From Anagrus nilaparvatae (Eukaryota > Arthropoda > Insecta > Hymenoptera > Mymaridae), in assembly GCA_022575985.1 (NCBI GenBank), contig JAKSXM010000040.1:15642001-15706000 (forward strand): a stretch of DNA of 64,000 nucleotides. Direction: 5' to 3'. The notes under the pieces were generated by a model. It did not search any database. It worked only from the letters and a program-made list of their open reading frames with translations, and had not been told where the DNA came from. Position 1 is the stretch's first letter; the number at the start of each line of letters is the position of its first letter. This document shows positions 50,435-59,887 of this stretch, in pieces. A program made the translations under genes and the position numbers.

Positions 50435-50704
50435 TTGAAAAAAAAAAAAAATCAAAAAATAGCACTATCAATAGAATACAACAGATCAGCAGAAGACGTC
50501 ATAATAGATATCCCAGACTTTCATCCAAAATTACCACCACCATTACCTTCCAAAAATCCAGAATTCATCAATACATTCTACAAAAAAAACCTAAAATTAA
50601 AATATGCCTCTTTTTTTTTCCCTTCTTGCTTGGTTTTCCTAAACCAAGATCTTTGCTCGTTTCAAATAAATTTTACACTCCCAAAACTTGGGGTGGAGGA
50701 ATGA
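50435..50704 (+). CDS. Possible small ORF near the 3' end of the nested element
   Basis: 89 codons starting MKKKKNQKIALSIEYNRSAE and containing DIPDFHPKLPPPLPSKNPEF, a proline-rich stretch unlike chance AT-rich frames. The C-terminal third is low-complexity. It starts after an A-run and ends 430 bp before the purine tract. It could be a remnant of a lost polyprotein or an accessory protein. I recognise no domain. Confidence 0.35.
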   Translation: MKKKKNQKIALSIEYNRSAEDVIIDIPDFHPKLPPPLPSKNPEFINTFYKKNLKLKYASFFFPSCLVFLNQDLCSFQINFTLPKLGVEE

Positions 50705-51127
50705 CCTGACTGGAGACATCCAGGAAGAAAATTTCAATAACCTTCAAACTTTCAATTCAAAAGTTACACAAAAATCTTTAAATTAATAAAAAAAAAATTG
50801 TAAAACACAAAAATTTTATAAAATATTCAAAAGCAAAAAAAAACTTTTATAAAATAAAAATATAATAATAAAATAACCTACTAACATACGACATAAGTAA
50901 ATATCATTTTCATCAAACCATTTAATAAAATCTGCTGTGTAAGAAATTTTTTATAAGTCACTGAACTATATACTAACACTAGAGTTTAAGAAACAACAAA
51001 ATCTGATTTAGTAAGCAAAATATAAAAATATTAAAAACAATCATTCTTAATATAAAATTAATAAGTAATAATAGAAAATAAGTTTGATTTCCTAATCAAA
51101 CCACAAAAACATCCTGTTTTTGAAACT

Positions 51128-51138
51128 AAGGGCGGAGG
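51128..51138 (+). promoter_or_regulatory. Polypurine tract of the nested element
   Basis: AAGGGCGGAGG abuts the TGTTATG start of the 3' LTR. Confidence 0.85.
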
Positions 51139-51597
51139 TGTTATGCGCCAACGCCCAATATTTCGTAATTACTTTTAAATGAATGTTCTAAATTATTTTA
51201 TAAGATTTCAAAATTTGTAATTTTATTATTTAAGCAGTTTTGTTAATTATGTCAAATACCTCAGTTTTATCAGCAAATATTTTTATAAATTAATAAGAAT
51301 TACCAAATGTCGCAAACATATTTGTCAATATTATAAATAAATTGTCCTCATTAGATTAAATATAAAAGGATGTAAAAATTATAAGTCAGCTCAGTTCGCT
51401 TTTTAAAATTAATCTGTAAAGTCAGTTTCAGTTAATAAAATTATTTTGTTTAAATTCGGAATTTAAGTGTTCATTATTTGATCTCCAATACTAAATGAGT
51501 AAGTAAATTAATTTAATTTTTATCTAATTTATCAATCATAACCACTAGATCATATCCTAACTAATAAAAAATAAACTATGATTTTATTATCATAACA
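51139..51597 (+). repeat. 3' LTR (459 bp) of the nested element
   Basis: Same length as the 5' LTR with one visible substitution. Confidence 0.95.
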
Positions 51598-51601
51598 ATT
51601 T

Positions 51602-53565
51602 GCATGTGAAAAAAAATTATTTAAATCTGTCAACCTGTGTTTTTCACTGGATTTTCACAGATATTTAAGAAGTCTTAGAAAAATTTGAATTAACCTACTA
51701 ACATCGTAATAAACGTTTTGAAACTAACTCATGTAAAATTTTCTGGGAATACGTAAAACTTTGAGATAAAAAAAAATATAATAAAATATTGTAAATCATT
51801 AATACTTATTCATATGTATTATATTTACCAGAACTTTAAATTTATCAACTATAAAATTTATCACTTCATGGTTAAAAAACACTTTAATTTTAAAATCTTT
51901 ATACTTTAATTTTAAGTTATTTCTATCTTTATATAATTTTCGTCATTTTTGTTCTTTATACTTATATACTATTATTTACTTATATATTACGTACTTATAA
52001 TCTATTTATTTCAAAGATTTATTTCATTTTTATTTCAATATATTTTTATTGTTATAGGCTGTCTATTATCGAGGAAGAAAATTATATAGAGACTTTTCAT
52101 GTTTTTCTTTTGTTAAAAAAAATTTTCTTTTAGTTGGTAAAAATTATTATTTAATTCAAAAAAATTTTTAAATAAATTTTCGTTTATCGTATCTCTATTA
52201 TCATTCAAAAAAAGAACAAATAAAAAACATAATATTTTAACATAAAAAAAATTAAATGCTAATTATCTTTCAAAAAATTTTTATTCATTAGTTTAAGTAA
52301 AGGTTTGATACGATGGAAAATTATAATTAAGGCTGTATCTTAAATATATGTATTTGATTGAATATGTATGATGTGAAAAAAAAATACTTAGTAGTTATAT
52401 TTTAGATATGAATACGATGTTTTCGGTTAATTATGGTTGTAGTATAATGAAATAAATGATATAAATTAATAATTATATTTTTTAGAGTAAATTATGGGAA
52501 AAGGTTAACTTTAAGCTTAGGTAAATATAAATAAATAGAATTATTTAACTAATTTGTAATATAAAAATATATAAATTTTATTGAAAAAGAATAAACTAGG
52601 TGATGATGATTATAAAATTATTACAAAAATGTGGGCAGCTGCAGTCTGCCATGGTATAAATAACGTGGCTTACCGTGCCATAACTTTTTCTTGTATAATA
52701 TTTAATTTATGCTACGTGACGTCACTATATTGCACACACATACAAACATACTAATACAATTATTTCGTGTATTAAATATAGCCTGCGATGGCTTTCCAAA
52801 ACTATTTTATTTAATCTAAAAAACCAAACGCGTGACTCTAATAAAAAATAATAATTAATAATTCTAATATAAGATAAATACATAATTACGACGCTTGTGA
52901 TCACATATTAATAATAATTCGATAACAATAAACTTTTACCTTGCAAGGATTTGTTTACACCAACCTCGTGTTATTAAGCCTTATACACATGGCTAATATA
53001 CATTATTTCTTGATAATACAAAATATTTATTTTGAACTAATGTTTCTGGATGACTAGCTAATTATTATATATTAATTATAAATAAAAATTACTAAATAAA
53101 TTGAAAAACAATAACAAAATACACTTCTTAATTTTTGTTGCTCTGGTCCGGACGAGCGCTAGCCCAAGAAGAAAGAGAAATTCTCTTTTTTGAAACTAGT
53201 GGCGCTATCAGTGTAAACTGTAAAGCGACCTACTTTATCTATTTTCTGGCGCGATTATTTAAAATATAACATAAAATAATTTATTATGAAAATTGAGGGG
53301 AGAGGGGTAATGCGTACCGCATTATAGTAGGTGTATTGTTAGTAAATGAGTTTCTAATCCAATTAGGTTCAAATCCGGACGATTGATTAATAATTTAAAG
53401 TATTAGGTAAAAAATATGGCTAGTTATATAAAAAAAAATTTTTTTTTGTTTGTAAATTTTTTTTAAAAAGAATTATAACTATTAAGATTAATTAAATTAA
53501 TTAAATCTATTAAGAAATGTTATTAATTTACTACTTTGTCCAGTAGGTAGTAAAATGGGTCGATC
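51602..53565. other. Non-coding interior of the large element, downstream of its second ORF
   Basis: No pol-like motif on the minus strand after the stop at 53566. A few GC-richer patches occur (52640-52700 and 53150-53260) without coding signs. Confidence 0.5.
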
Positions 53566-55983
53566 CTATAAAATCTTTGGCCAAGGTGGGGCCCTAGGTG
53601 GGCGTACTGCAATAATAGAACTGGGATAGTAGAACTCGGGCGGTTTAGGTAACCAATCAATTGTACCCTGACTGATAAGCCCTGTCCAATTTTTCATATT
53701 AAATTTTATTAAGTCCAGTGCTAAGTCCCATTTTTTGGAAACAAAATTTGCTACAGATATGTGATACAAAAAAACAAACAAAATTCTGAAAAATTTCTGA
53801 AAATCTGATTTATCTTGATAGGTTTGCGAATCGTCTAGTGAGGATTTTGAAGCCAGTTTTTGTTTTTGGATGATGTTTTTCAGCGTATATTTGGTTTTAG
53901 TCTGTTGTACATCATCTATTTTGGATTTGAATTCTTCAGGTAGCAGTGGTTTAGGTTCTACTGTCGCTTTTTCCAATATATACGTGGTTTTGGTTTGAAG
54001 TACATCACATGTAAGGTTTGTTTCGTTTTGTTGTACCAAGATGCTAACCTTTTTAGAGGGAGGTGTTTCAGTTATTTTGAGTTCAGCGATTTCTATTATT
54101 TCTTCTTGAAGTGAAATTTCATTTGTATTAGCATAATTTATATTTTTTTCTTTTTTAATGGCATGGAACAAAGACATGGAGGTTTCGTTCAAAGGTGATA
54201 TAAATGTATTGATTTGTTTAATTTTAGTAGGATCTGCATTTAACGCTTTTAAAGAGAGCACCTGAAAAGCTTTATCCCACGTTTTTGGGATATATAATTT
54301 GTCGGGGTTAAAAATTCGTATTAAAATATTCATTTTATATTTTTTGGCAAAAATGTGTACGCAATCGCTATCTTCCCATTTTTTTTTCTTGTTTAAAATG
54401 TGAAAGATCCCGTCAGGAATTTTGCAATGTTTTAGGGGTTCACTTATTTTTAAATTATTGTTATATTCATTGATACTCATATTATTATTTAATAAAATTC
54501 TAAGACTGAAAAATAAACAGTCACTATAGTTACTTACATCTAGATACCTAAAAAATTGTTCGTAACTTTCACTACATTTATCTATTTTGTCATAGCGATT
54601 GAATATGTTTGTATCGATTATAATTTGTTTATAAATATCTTTTTTGCTTTTTTTAGGTGCAAATATCAAGGCAATATTAGTTTTATTATTTTCATTGTCA
54701 ACTTTCATGATTTCAGTGTCGTTATTTTCTAATTGTTCAATAATTTTATCTATACTTAAGCTTTTTTTGTTCTCAGAATTTATACAGATTCTTTTTTTGT
54801 GAATTATGGTTTCTGGATCTTTGTCTGTAAATTTTAAGTCGAGCGATGCTTCAAATAAAATTTTTCCTTTGATGGAGTCAACAGTAGCTGGGTAATTTTC
54901 TGTAATAGTTTCCTTATTTGTTTCGGGTTGTGATTTGCTAATTGTTGTTTTACATTTTTTTGAATCAATTTCGATGTTCTTATCGGAAATAGAGTTTGTT
55001 AATGGACTGAATTTATTCATTTTATTATTAAATATATTTTTCGTTATTATTTTGTTATTATAATCGGATAAATTTTTATTTCTTGTATTTCTTTTTCTTT
55101 TTGCCATAAATAAAGGAGATTTTGAATAATTTTCTAGAGGGGGGCTATCATTTTCAGAATCAGATTTGTTTTTAAGATTAAATGTAACTATTCTTTGTAT
55201 AGGGTTAGGTTGTGATTTTAGTGAAATAATTTCATTAGTTTTTAAAGGTTTTTGAGTTAATTTTGATTTTTCCAAGTTTAAAATAGGGATTTTATTATTT
55301 GTTAAAAGGGGGTGGGAAATTTTTGGTATAGGGGTTTCTCTTGATTTTTCGATAATTGAGCTTAAATTTTTATCTGTTTCAGGGATTGAAGTAATTTCTG
55401 TTATTTTTAAGGGTTCAAGTGTTTGTTTTACTGTTTTAGGGTTTAAAAAAAATTTTGGTTCTAAATTTTTAAAGTTAGTTGAAAAAGGAAAAGAATCTTC
55501 TAGTTTAAAAGTTAATTTTGATTTCTCAATGGTTAAACTAGGGGTTTTATTAATTGCTGGAAAATCAATAATTTCTTTAGGTTTTTCAATACTTAAGTCT
55601 AAATCAGATTCGGTCTGAGGGATTATTTTTAATTTTTCAGAATTTGTAGTGGATTTTATTTTTGGCTTAAGAATTGATTTCGGTTTTTCAAAACTAAAAT
55701 TTATTTCTGGTTCAGTGGTTAATTTTTCATTATTTGAAGTAAAGTCTTTTTCTAGGGTAGTATTTGAAAAAGGACTAAAATTTTTTGTATTATTTGGGGT
55801 TTCAAAAGGTATTGTGTTTGAAACGTTTATTTTATCATGATTAAGGTTTAAATTTAAAGGTAATGTTCTATTATAAAAGGTTTTCTGAATTGCATTTTTA
55901 TAAAAAGTGTCAGAATCATAACTTAATTTTGGCCCAAACTCACTCGAGAATGGGCAGGTAACTAGTTTAAATGTTTTTCTGAT
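53566..55983 (-). CDS. Second ORF of the large element, OTU-like cysteine-protease segment
   Basis: The minus-strand frame is open from 55983 to a TAG at 53566, about 800 codons when entered at the frameshift site at 55971. It has no good ATG at its start, as expected for an ORF reached from gag. The first 400 residues are Lys/Glu/Ser/Pro-rich, with repeated phrases such as IEKSKLT and IEKPKE, and look disordered. An OTU-like domain follows: RYLDVSNYSDCLFFSLRILL (candidate catalytic Cys, codon 54519-54517), WEDSDCVHIFAKKYKMNILI, and a candidate His in MSLFHAIKK about 118 residues later. OTU domains are deubiquitinase-type cysteine proteases and are known in some LTR retrotransposons. The 3' end reads FYYPSSIIAVRPPRAPPWPK before the stop. 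No aspartic protease, RT or integrase motif is present. Frame and ORF are certain. The OTU call rests on motif pattern only. Confidence 0.82.
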   Translation of the reverse strand: MRKTFKLVTCPFSSEFGPKLSYDSDTFYKNAIQKTFYNRTLPLNLNLNHDKINVSNTIPFETPNNTKNFSPFSNTTLEKDFTSNNEKLTTEPEINFSFEKPKSILKPKIKSTTNSEKLKIIPQTESDLDLSIEKPKEIIDFPAINKTPSLTIEKSKLTFKLEDSFPFSTNFKNLEPKFFLNPKTVKQTLEPLKITEITSIPETDKNLSSIIEKSRETPIPKISHPLLTNNKIPILNLEKSKLTQKPLKTNEIISLKSQPNPIQRIVTFNLKNKSDSENDSPPLENYSKSPLFMAKRKRNTRNKNLSDYNNKIITKNIFNNKMNKFSPLTNSISDKNIEIDSKKCKTTISKSQPETNKETITENYPATVDSIKGKILFEASLDLKFTDKDPETIIHKKRICINSENKKSLSIDKIIEQLENNDTEIMKVDNENNKTNIALIFAPKKSKKDIYKQIIIDTNIFNRYDKIDKCSESYEQFFRYLDVSNYSDCLFFSLRILLNNNMSINEYNNNLKISEPLKHCKIPDGIFHILNKKKKWEDSDCVHIFAKKYKMNILIRIFNPDKLYIPKTWDKAFQVLSLKALNADPTKIKQINTFISPLNETSMSLFHAIKKEKNINYANTNEISLQEEIIEIAELKITETPPSKKVSILVQQNETNLTCDVLQTKTTYILEKATVEPKPLLPEEFKSKIDDVQQTKTKYTLKNIIQKQKLASKSSLDDSQTYQDKSDFQKFFRILFVFLYHISVANFVSKKWDLALDLIKFNMKNWTGLISQGTIDWLPKPPEFYYPSSIIAVRPPRAPPWPKIL
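55932..55971 (-). promoter_or_regulatory. Predicted -1 ribosomal frameshift signal
   Basis: In the gag frame the minus strand reads T TTA AAC and then the TAG stop (heptamer 55971-55965, stop 55964-55962). TTTAAAC is a classic slippery heptamer. After a 9-nt spacer, GCCCA (55955-55951) pairs with TGGGC (55936-55932), and inside a TT/TT internal loop CTC pairs with GAG around a GAGT loop. The downstream ORF is exactly in the -1 frame and is open from 12 nt before the heptamer. Heptamer, spacing, stem and frame all agree with a programmed -1 shift. Confidence 0.82.
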
Positions 55984-57759
55984 TTATTTTCAGCAGTTTG
56001 GAAATTTTTTGCATTGTTAGAAGGGTTATTGGGTTGTTGAATTGGATTATTCATATTAGGAGGAAAATTCTGATTATTTCCATTTTGGAAGTAATTTGGA
56101 GCAACATTTTGGCTTTGGTCATAATTTTGGCCTTGGTTAGAATAAATATGATTTTGGGGAGGGAAATTTTGGTTTTCCATCATATTTTGATTTGAATAAT
56201 TTTGATAAAAGTTATTAGGATAAGAATTATTTGAAAAATTTTCTCTGTTAAAATTACGATTTCTATTATTACCGCGAAATTGACCGCGATTATTGTTATA
56301 GTTTTGGGGATTATTTGGGTTAAAATTTTGATTATTAGGGTATCCATGAAAATTTTGATATGAATTAAAATTTTGTTGATTATTTGGGTATTGATTAAAA
56401 TTTTGATTAAATGGGTTATTTTTATAGTTTCGACCTCCTGTATTATAACTCTGATTATTATAATTATAACGATTATAATTGTTTCCTCTATTCGGTTGCC
56501 ACCAAGGTGGTGGATAATTTTGGGGGTAATTTTCAAAAACAGGAGTTAAAGTTGTAATTGCAATATCGGGTTCTTGGGTTTCGGTAGGATGTTTAATTTT
56601 TCCTTGCTCAACAGATTTAAATAAATCTTTACATTGGGATATATCGTGACTATTACTTTTACAAAAAATACATTGCTTTTTTGAAGTTTCAGCGGCAGTA
56701 GCGCGTATACCTACTGCATTACCCATTTCATTATGTAATCTTTGTATTTCTAAAATTTGATTCATTAAATTGAATATTTCAGAAGTTGTGGCTGTGGTGA
56801 CACTAGATTTGTCGTCCGTCGCAAAGTTAATTGGTTCAGCTGGAGTAACTGGCGCGTGCTTTAATGTACAGAATTCATGTCTTTGTACCGAGCGACGTCT
56901 ACCTTCAAGGTTAACAAGCAGCTTCTCGCAAAGTTTTTGGTTGTTTTGAGGCTACTCTATATTCCGGAGGATTTCTCAATCCAAAAAGAAAGCATTCAAG
57001 GGCTTCAATACTAGTTCGCTTTTTCCATTGTTCTTTTTCGTTTGCGGTTAAGCTAACCGATGAATCATAAATTGCATGTAAAGCTTGTTCTAAATTTTGT
57101 ACGCGTAGTGCGTAATCGGCGACTGGTTCGCCAGGGTTTTGTTCGGCTTGCCTCATATCTAATTTAATAGTATCTGCGTCAGTGATACCTCCAAAACTTA
57201 ATTTTAAATCTTGTAAAAAATTTTCTAAACTGGTGTAATTAGGAGCAATTCCTGCGTAAGCGTCGTATGCTCGACCTTTAAGGCGACGAGGGATTGAATT
57301 TAACAAAAATTGTTCACATCCTGTTCCATATGTCTTAACAATGTCTTTCAAAACTTTGGAAAAAGCTTGTAGGGTTTGTGGTTGACCAGAAAAATCGGGT
57401 ATATTTGCAATAGCAGTTATAAGTGGGACGGTATTATTTAATCTAGGTCTATTATTATTGTTGTTTGGTGGGTTTAGTACTGCATTATTACGATTTTGAT
57501 CATTATTTTCAATATCGTTCAGAATTTCGTTTGTTATTCCTAAATTTAGTGCTCTTTCTGCGTTAATTATATTTGTCATTTGTTCGCGTTGTCGTAGCAT
57601 TTCTAAATTGAGGCGTTCAAGTTCTTGGGCTAAATTGGCTACATCTATATTATTGGGCGGGTTAGTTTGAGGGCCGTCCATGGTTCGGTTTACTTCACTA
57701 TTAATTGATTCAGTATCAGAAAATGTATTTCGCGGTTGTCGCCAAGAATTATTTGGCAT
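55962..57759 (-). pseudogene. Ty3/gypsy-type gag with zinc knuckle, one frame break
   Basis: An ATG at 57759 starts a frame (MPNNSWRQPRNTFSDTESIN) with a coiled N-terminal region and a capsid-like section: IPDFSGQPQTLQAFSKVLKD, RLKGRAYDAY, LEQALHAIYD and ECFLFGLRNPPEYRV, the order seen in insect Ty3/gypsy gag. It stops at 56911. The protein clearly continues in the +1-shifted frame down to 55962, with a CX2CX4HX4C knuckle (CIFCKSNSHDISQC, about 56672-56631). An Asn/Gln/Tyr/Phe-rich, prion-like tail follows and ends at the frameshift heptamer. The break near 56911-56925 is best explained by a single inserted base or sequencing error. Gag forms the cytoplasmic particle and packages RNA. The leader upstream is 728 nt. 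Confidence 0.88.
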
Positions 57760-57993
57760 AATAGTTTTACGAAAAAATTTACGAGATTGTTTATTTGTTT
57801 ATAAGAAGGATTTTAAAAAAAATTTTTTTTTTGTAAAAATTTTGAAATGTCTCGGAGATTTAAAAATAAAAAAATTATTTTTAAGGTACTTACATTAAGA
57901 TTGTAGTTATTGCAACGGTCCTGAATTCCATTATATTTTCCCATGATTTGTTAGATAGATCCTAAAACTGCTTGGCAATGATAAAAAAAAATG

Positions 57994-58122
57994 AACAGCT
58001 TGGCTACGGTTTGGCAATATACAGCTTGGCTACAGCTTGGCAATGTACAGCTTGGCTACAGCTTGGCAATATACAGTTTGGCTACAGCTTGGCAAAATAC
58101 AGCTTGGCTACAGCTTGGCAAA
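57994..58122. repeat. Leader tandem repeat, about 27-bp unit, five copies
   Basis: CAGCTTGGCTACAGCTTGGC alternates with AATATA or AAAATA spacers. It lies between the primer site and gag, where packaging or translational control signals normally sit. Confidence 0.85.
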
Positions 58123-58204
58123 AATAATTTTTCAGAAACTGCTTACGAAGATGTAGATAAATTTCTTTAGATGGTATTGTGTGGTATAACGGCTTTAAAT
58201 AATT

Positions 58205-58411
58205 TCAATGATCTTTATATTTTGATTGATTAGAGTTGATTTCTTCGTTGAGTTCGATAGTATAATTTACAGTCACTATTACTTTACTATTTGACTTAAT
58301 TGTTGATAGTATTTCGTGTTTTGAAATTTTAAAATTTTCTTTTACTTCTCCTTTACACTTTTGGCAGTTTGGATATTTGCAGGTATAATAGCGTTGGCCT
58401 TTCTTTGCCAT
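58205..58411 (-). CDS. Small leader ORF with a cysteine motif, 68 residues
   Basis: An ATG at 58411, 70 nt inside the LTR, opens MAKKGQRYYTCKYPNCQKCK and a strand-rich remainder ending KSNSKVIVTVNYTIELN. Three cysteines (C-x4-C-x2-C) hint at half a zinc site. It precedes gag in the element's leader and could be an upstream ORF that lowers gag translation, or a chance frame. I do not recognise it. Confidence 0.4.
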   Translation of the reverse strand: MAKKGQRYYTCKYPNCQKCKGEVKENFKISKHEILSTIKSNSKVIVTVNYTIELNEEINSNQSKYKDH

Positions 58412-58469
58412 ATACTTTAAATGTTATCTTGATAGGAAATATGCTTTTGTTCCTTCTTACCAGCTTTCT

Positions 58470-58482
58470 TTTTAGGGAGCCA
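58470..58482 (-). promoter_or_regulatory. Primer binding site candidate of the large element
   Basis: Five nt inside the right LTR the minus strand reads TGGCTCCC then TAAAAAG. The first 8 nt equal the complement of an insect-type tRNA-Asp 3' end as I know it. The match stops there, so the primer identity is tentative. Confidence 0.5.
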
Positions 58483-58487
58483 CTTTA

Positions 58488-59281
58488 TGTTACGTATCCT
58501 GAGGTTTTATCCAAGGGATACGTAAATATAAATAATTATGAATATATGAAATATAAGTTTATCCTGGGGATATTGACTGCCCCAGGTATTTTATATAGTA
58601 AGTTGGTATGGTTATTATTTGGTTGGTTTATAGTTGATGTATTTGTAGATGAGTTCGGGTTCGATCTAAGCTGGATGAACCTAACCTGAGGCTAAGTTCT
58701 TAATTACAGAAGGAATTGTCACTTACACAATAATAACTGATAACTGATTTGATATATAACTTTTACTTTATTGATTATAAGTAAATATAATAAAACTGTT
58801 TAAGTCTTAAAGTCAAGTAATTAAAGGTAGAACTGTAATAGAGTGGTAAAACTCTAAACGAAGGATAGTATTCTAATGAATGGTGGTACTCTAATAAGTG
58901 GTGGTACTCTAATAAGTATTTTGGGCGCCTGAAGGGCAATATATAATCTAATGTGAATCTGCCCATACTGCGAGATTTTGGGGGAGACGTCCAATACAAA
59001 AAAGCGTCGGTCTCGTCACGTCCAATTAGCGAAGGCGTCCCTAATTATTACTAAGAATCGCGAGGTGGGATTTATGCAGTTTATAACGCCTATAAATCCC
59101 TACTAATTTATGTCATAGCTGACTTTTGTCCCGCGCTATTGTGCTAGGTCAGCATCAGCGGAAATGCATCTGCGGGTTCCTATATCGTCTGGGAACGTTA
59201 ATATGAATATCGGATGTAGGTTTAATATTTATATATATATCGGATGTTAGGCATATCAATTTTGACCTACCATACGTAACA
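58488..59281 (-). repeat. 5' LTR (794 bp) of the large element
   Basis: TGTTACG/CGTAACA termini. Direct copy of 39533-40326. On the minus strand an ATATATATATAAATATT stretch near 59230 could be the TATA region. Confidence 0.93.
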
Positions 59282-59659
59282 ATATTGCTTTATTTAAAAT
59301 ATTTCATTCTAAAAAATGAGAATTACAAGAATAATGAAAATTTAATAAAATATATTAAAAATTGTTATAACAAAAATTAAATTAATTAATTTTTATTTTA
59401 ATTAAATTTAATTTTTAACTCACAAAATTTTTTCTTATTTTATTATATCTGTTTTACAAATTTTTAGGATAAAAGAGTACTTTTCAGTTTATATACCTGT
59501 AATTTTTTGTAACTTTATAATTTACTATTACTTATTATTACAAAGGTTTAAAATATTTATTTAAATAAAATTATTTTTACAGGAAAAGTTTAATTTTTTA
59601 TTCATGCACCTTTTATTTTTTATTTATGATAATAAAAATTTAAGTTTTAAAATTAGCAG

Positions 59660-59887
59660 GAATTTGCAGGAAAAACCTGTGATATGGCTCTACTCGTATT
59701 GCAATTAGCTCATGATCACTGTTTGCTCGACCTATTACTTCTTTGTTTGAAAATAACAAGAAAGTTTCAGGAATATATAACACGTTCTAATGACGCAACA
59801 TTATTCACAGCCCGCACAAATAAAGGCAAAGATGATAAAGCCCATAAATTTTTCAATCATCTTAAAAACATATTACCACTAACTTAG
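59660..59887 (+). CDS. BESS-like terminal exon in the PIF/Harbinger element
   Basis: After an AGCAG acceptor, 75 codons run to a TAG at 59885. The stretch includes HDHCLLDLLLLCLKITRKF and ends DDKAHKFFNHLKNILPLT, which resembles the BESS motif (aromatic-rich D-x-x-F-F-x-x-L-x-x-x-L pattern) found at the C-terminus of MADF-BESS proteins. Such proteins are known partners or relatives of PIF/Harbinger accessory genes. It lies just inside the right terminal repeat. Which upstream exon it joins is unclear. Confidence 0.5.
   Translation, partial: EFAGKTCDMALLVLQLAHDHCLLDLLLLCLKITRKFQEYITRSNDATLFTARTNKGKDDKAHKFFNHLKNILPLT

Larger units (their letters stand above)
45456..51597 (+). mobile_element. 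Young non-autonomous LTR retrotransposon nested in the large element
   Basis: Two 459-bp LTRs (45456-45914 and 51139-51597) begin TGTTATGCG and end CATAACA, and differ by eye at one base (AATAATAAAT versus AATAAAAAAT near 45885/51568). ATTT flanks both ends (45452-45455 and 51598-51601), a 4-bp target duplication. A purine tract, AAGGGCGGAGG, directly precedes the right LTR, setting plus orientation. The 5.2-kb interior has one convincing coding frame, a two-zinc-knuckle protein at 46094, and otherwise long AT-rich DNA including a run of about 38 A at 48421. No protease, RT or integrase is visible. It is a LARD-like element mobilised by others, and one of the youngest features in the window. 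Confidence 0.95.
39533..59281 (-). mobile_element. Large gag/OTU LTR retrotransposon without pol
   Basis: Two 794-bp direct repeats (39533-40326 and 58488-59281) begin TGTTACGTAT and end CGTAACA or CATAACA. They are flanked by ATAT at 39529-39532 and 59282-59285, and by eye differ at about two positions. The primer site next to the right LTR and the purine tract next to the left LTR both put the element on the minus strand. In that direction the order is LTR, leader with a 27-bp tandem repeat, gag, a -1 frame with an OTU-like segment, about 7 kb of non-coding DNA with three tandem arrays, then LTR. A 6.1-kb plus-strand LTR element is nested inside (45456-51597), leaving about 13.6 kb for this element. 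No reverse transcriptase, RNase H or integrase motif is visible, so it would need these in trans. Confidence 0.93.
38640..59380 (+). pseudogene. Second zeste-like gene, split by a 19.7-kb LTR element
   Basis: An exon ending at 38794 encodes NPNFAQGLTNPSETIDTWNA and SVRLNSMGPAIKSPKEW, a zeste/Myb-SANT-like domain of the kind seen in the neighbouring gene. It is preceded by an in-frame TAG at 38672 where a conserved residue is expected. A second exon from 38871 continues in phase (FWKTLTTLANNAKKNSVKEY, then NSKNLSDTEDKIYGLL) to a stop at 39099. A further exon from 39312 encodes a Lys/Glu-rich helix (KYPKNLSGVENTKNKDELK). It is open up to 39532, where the LTR element begins. Across the element and its ATAT duplication the same frame resumes at 59286 and stops with TAA at 59378. 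The exon was therefore intact when the LTR element inserted. Exon joins beyond the second are inferred. Confidence 0.75.

Noticed and set aside
56180..56536. A 118-codon Ile-rich frame overlapping gag.
   Set aside because: It is a shadow of the Asn/Gln/Tyr-rich gag tail read in another frame.
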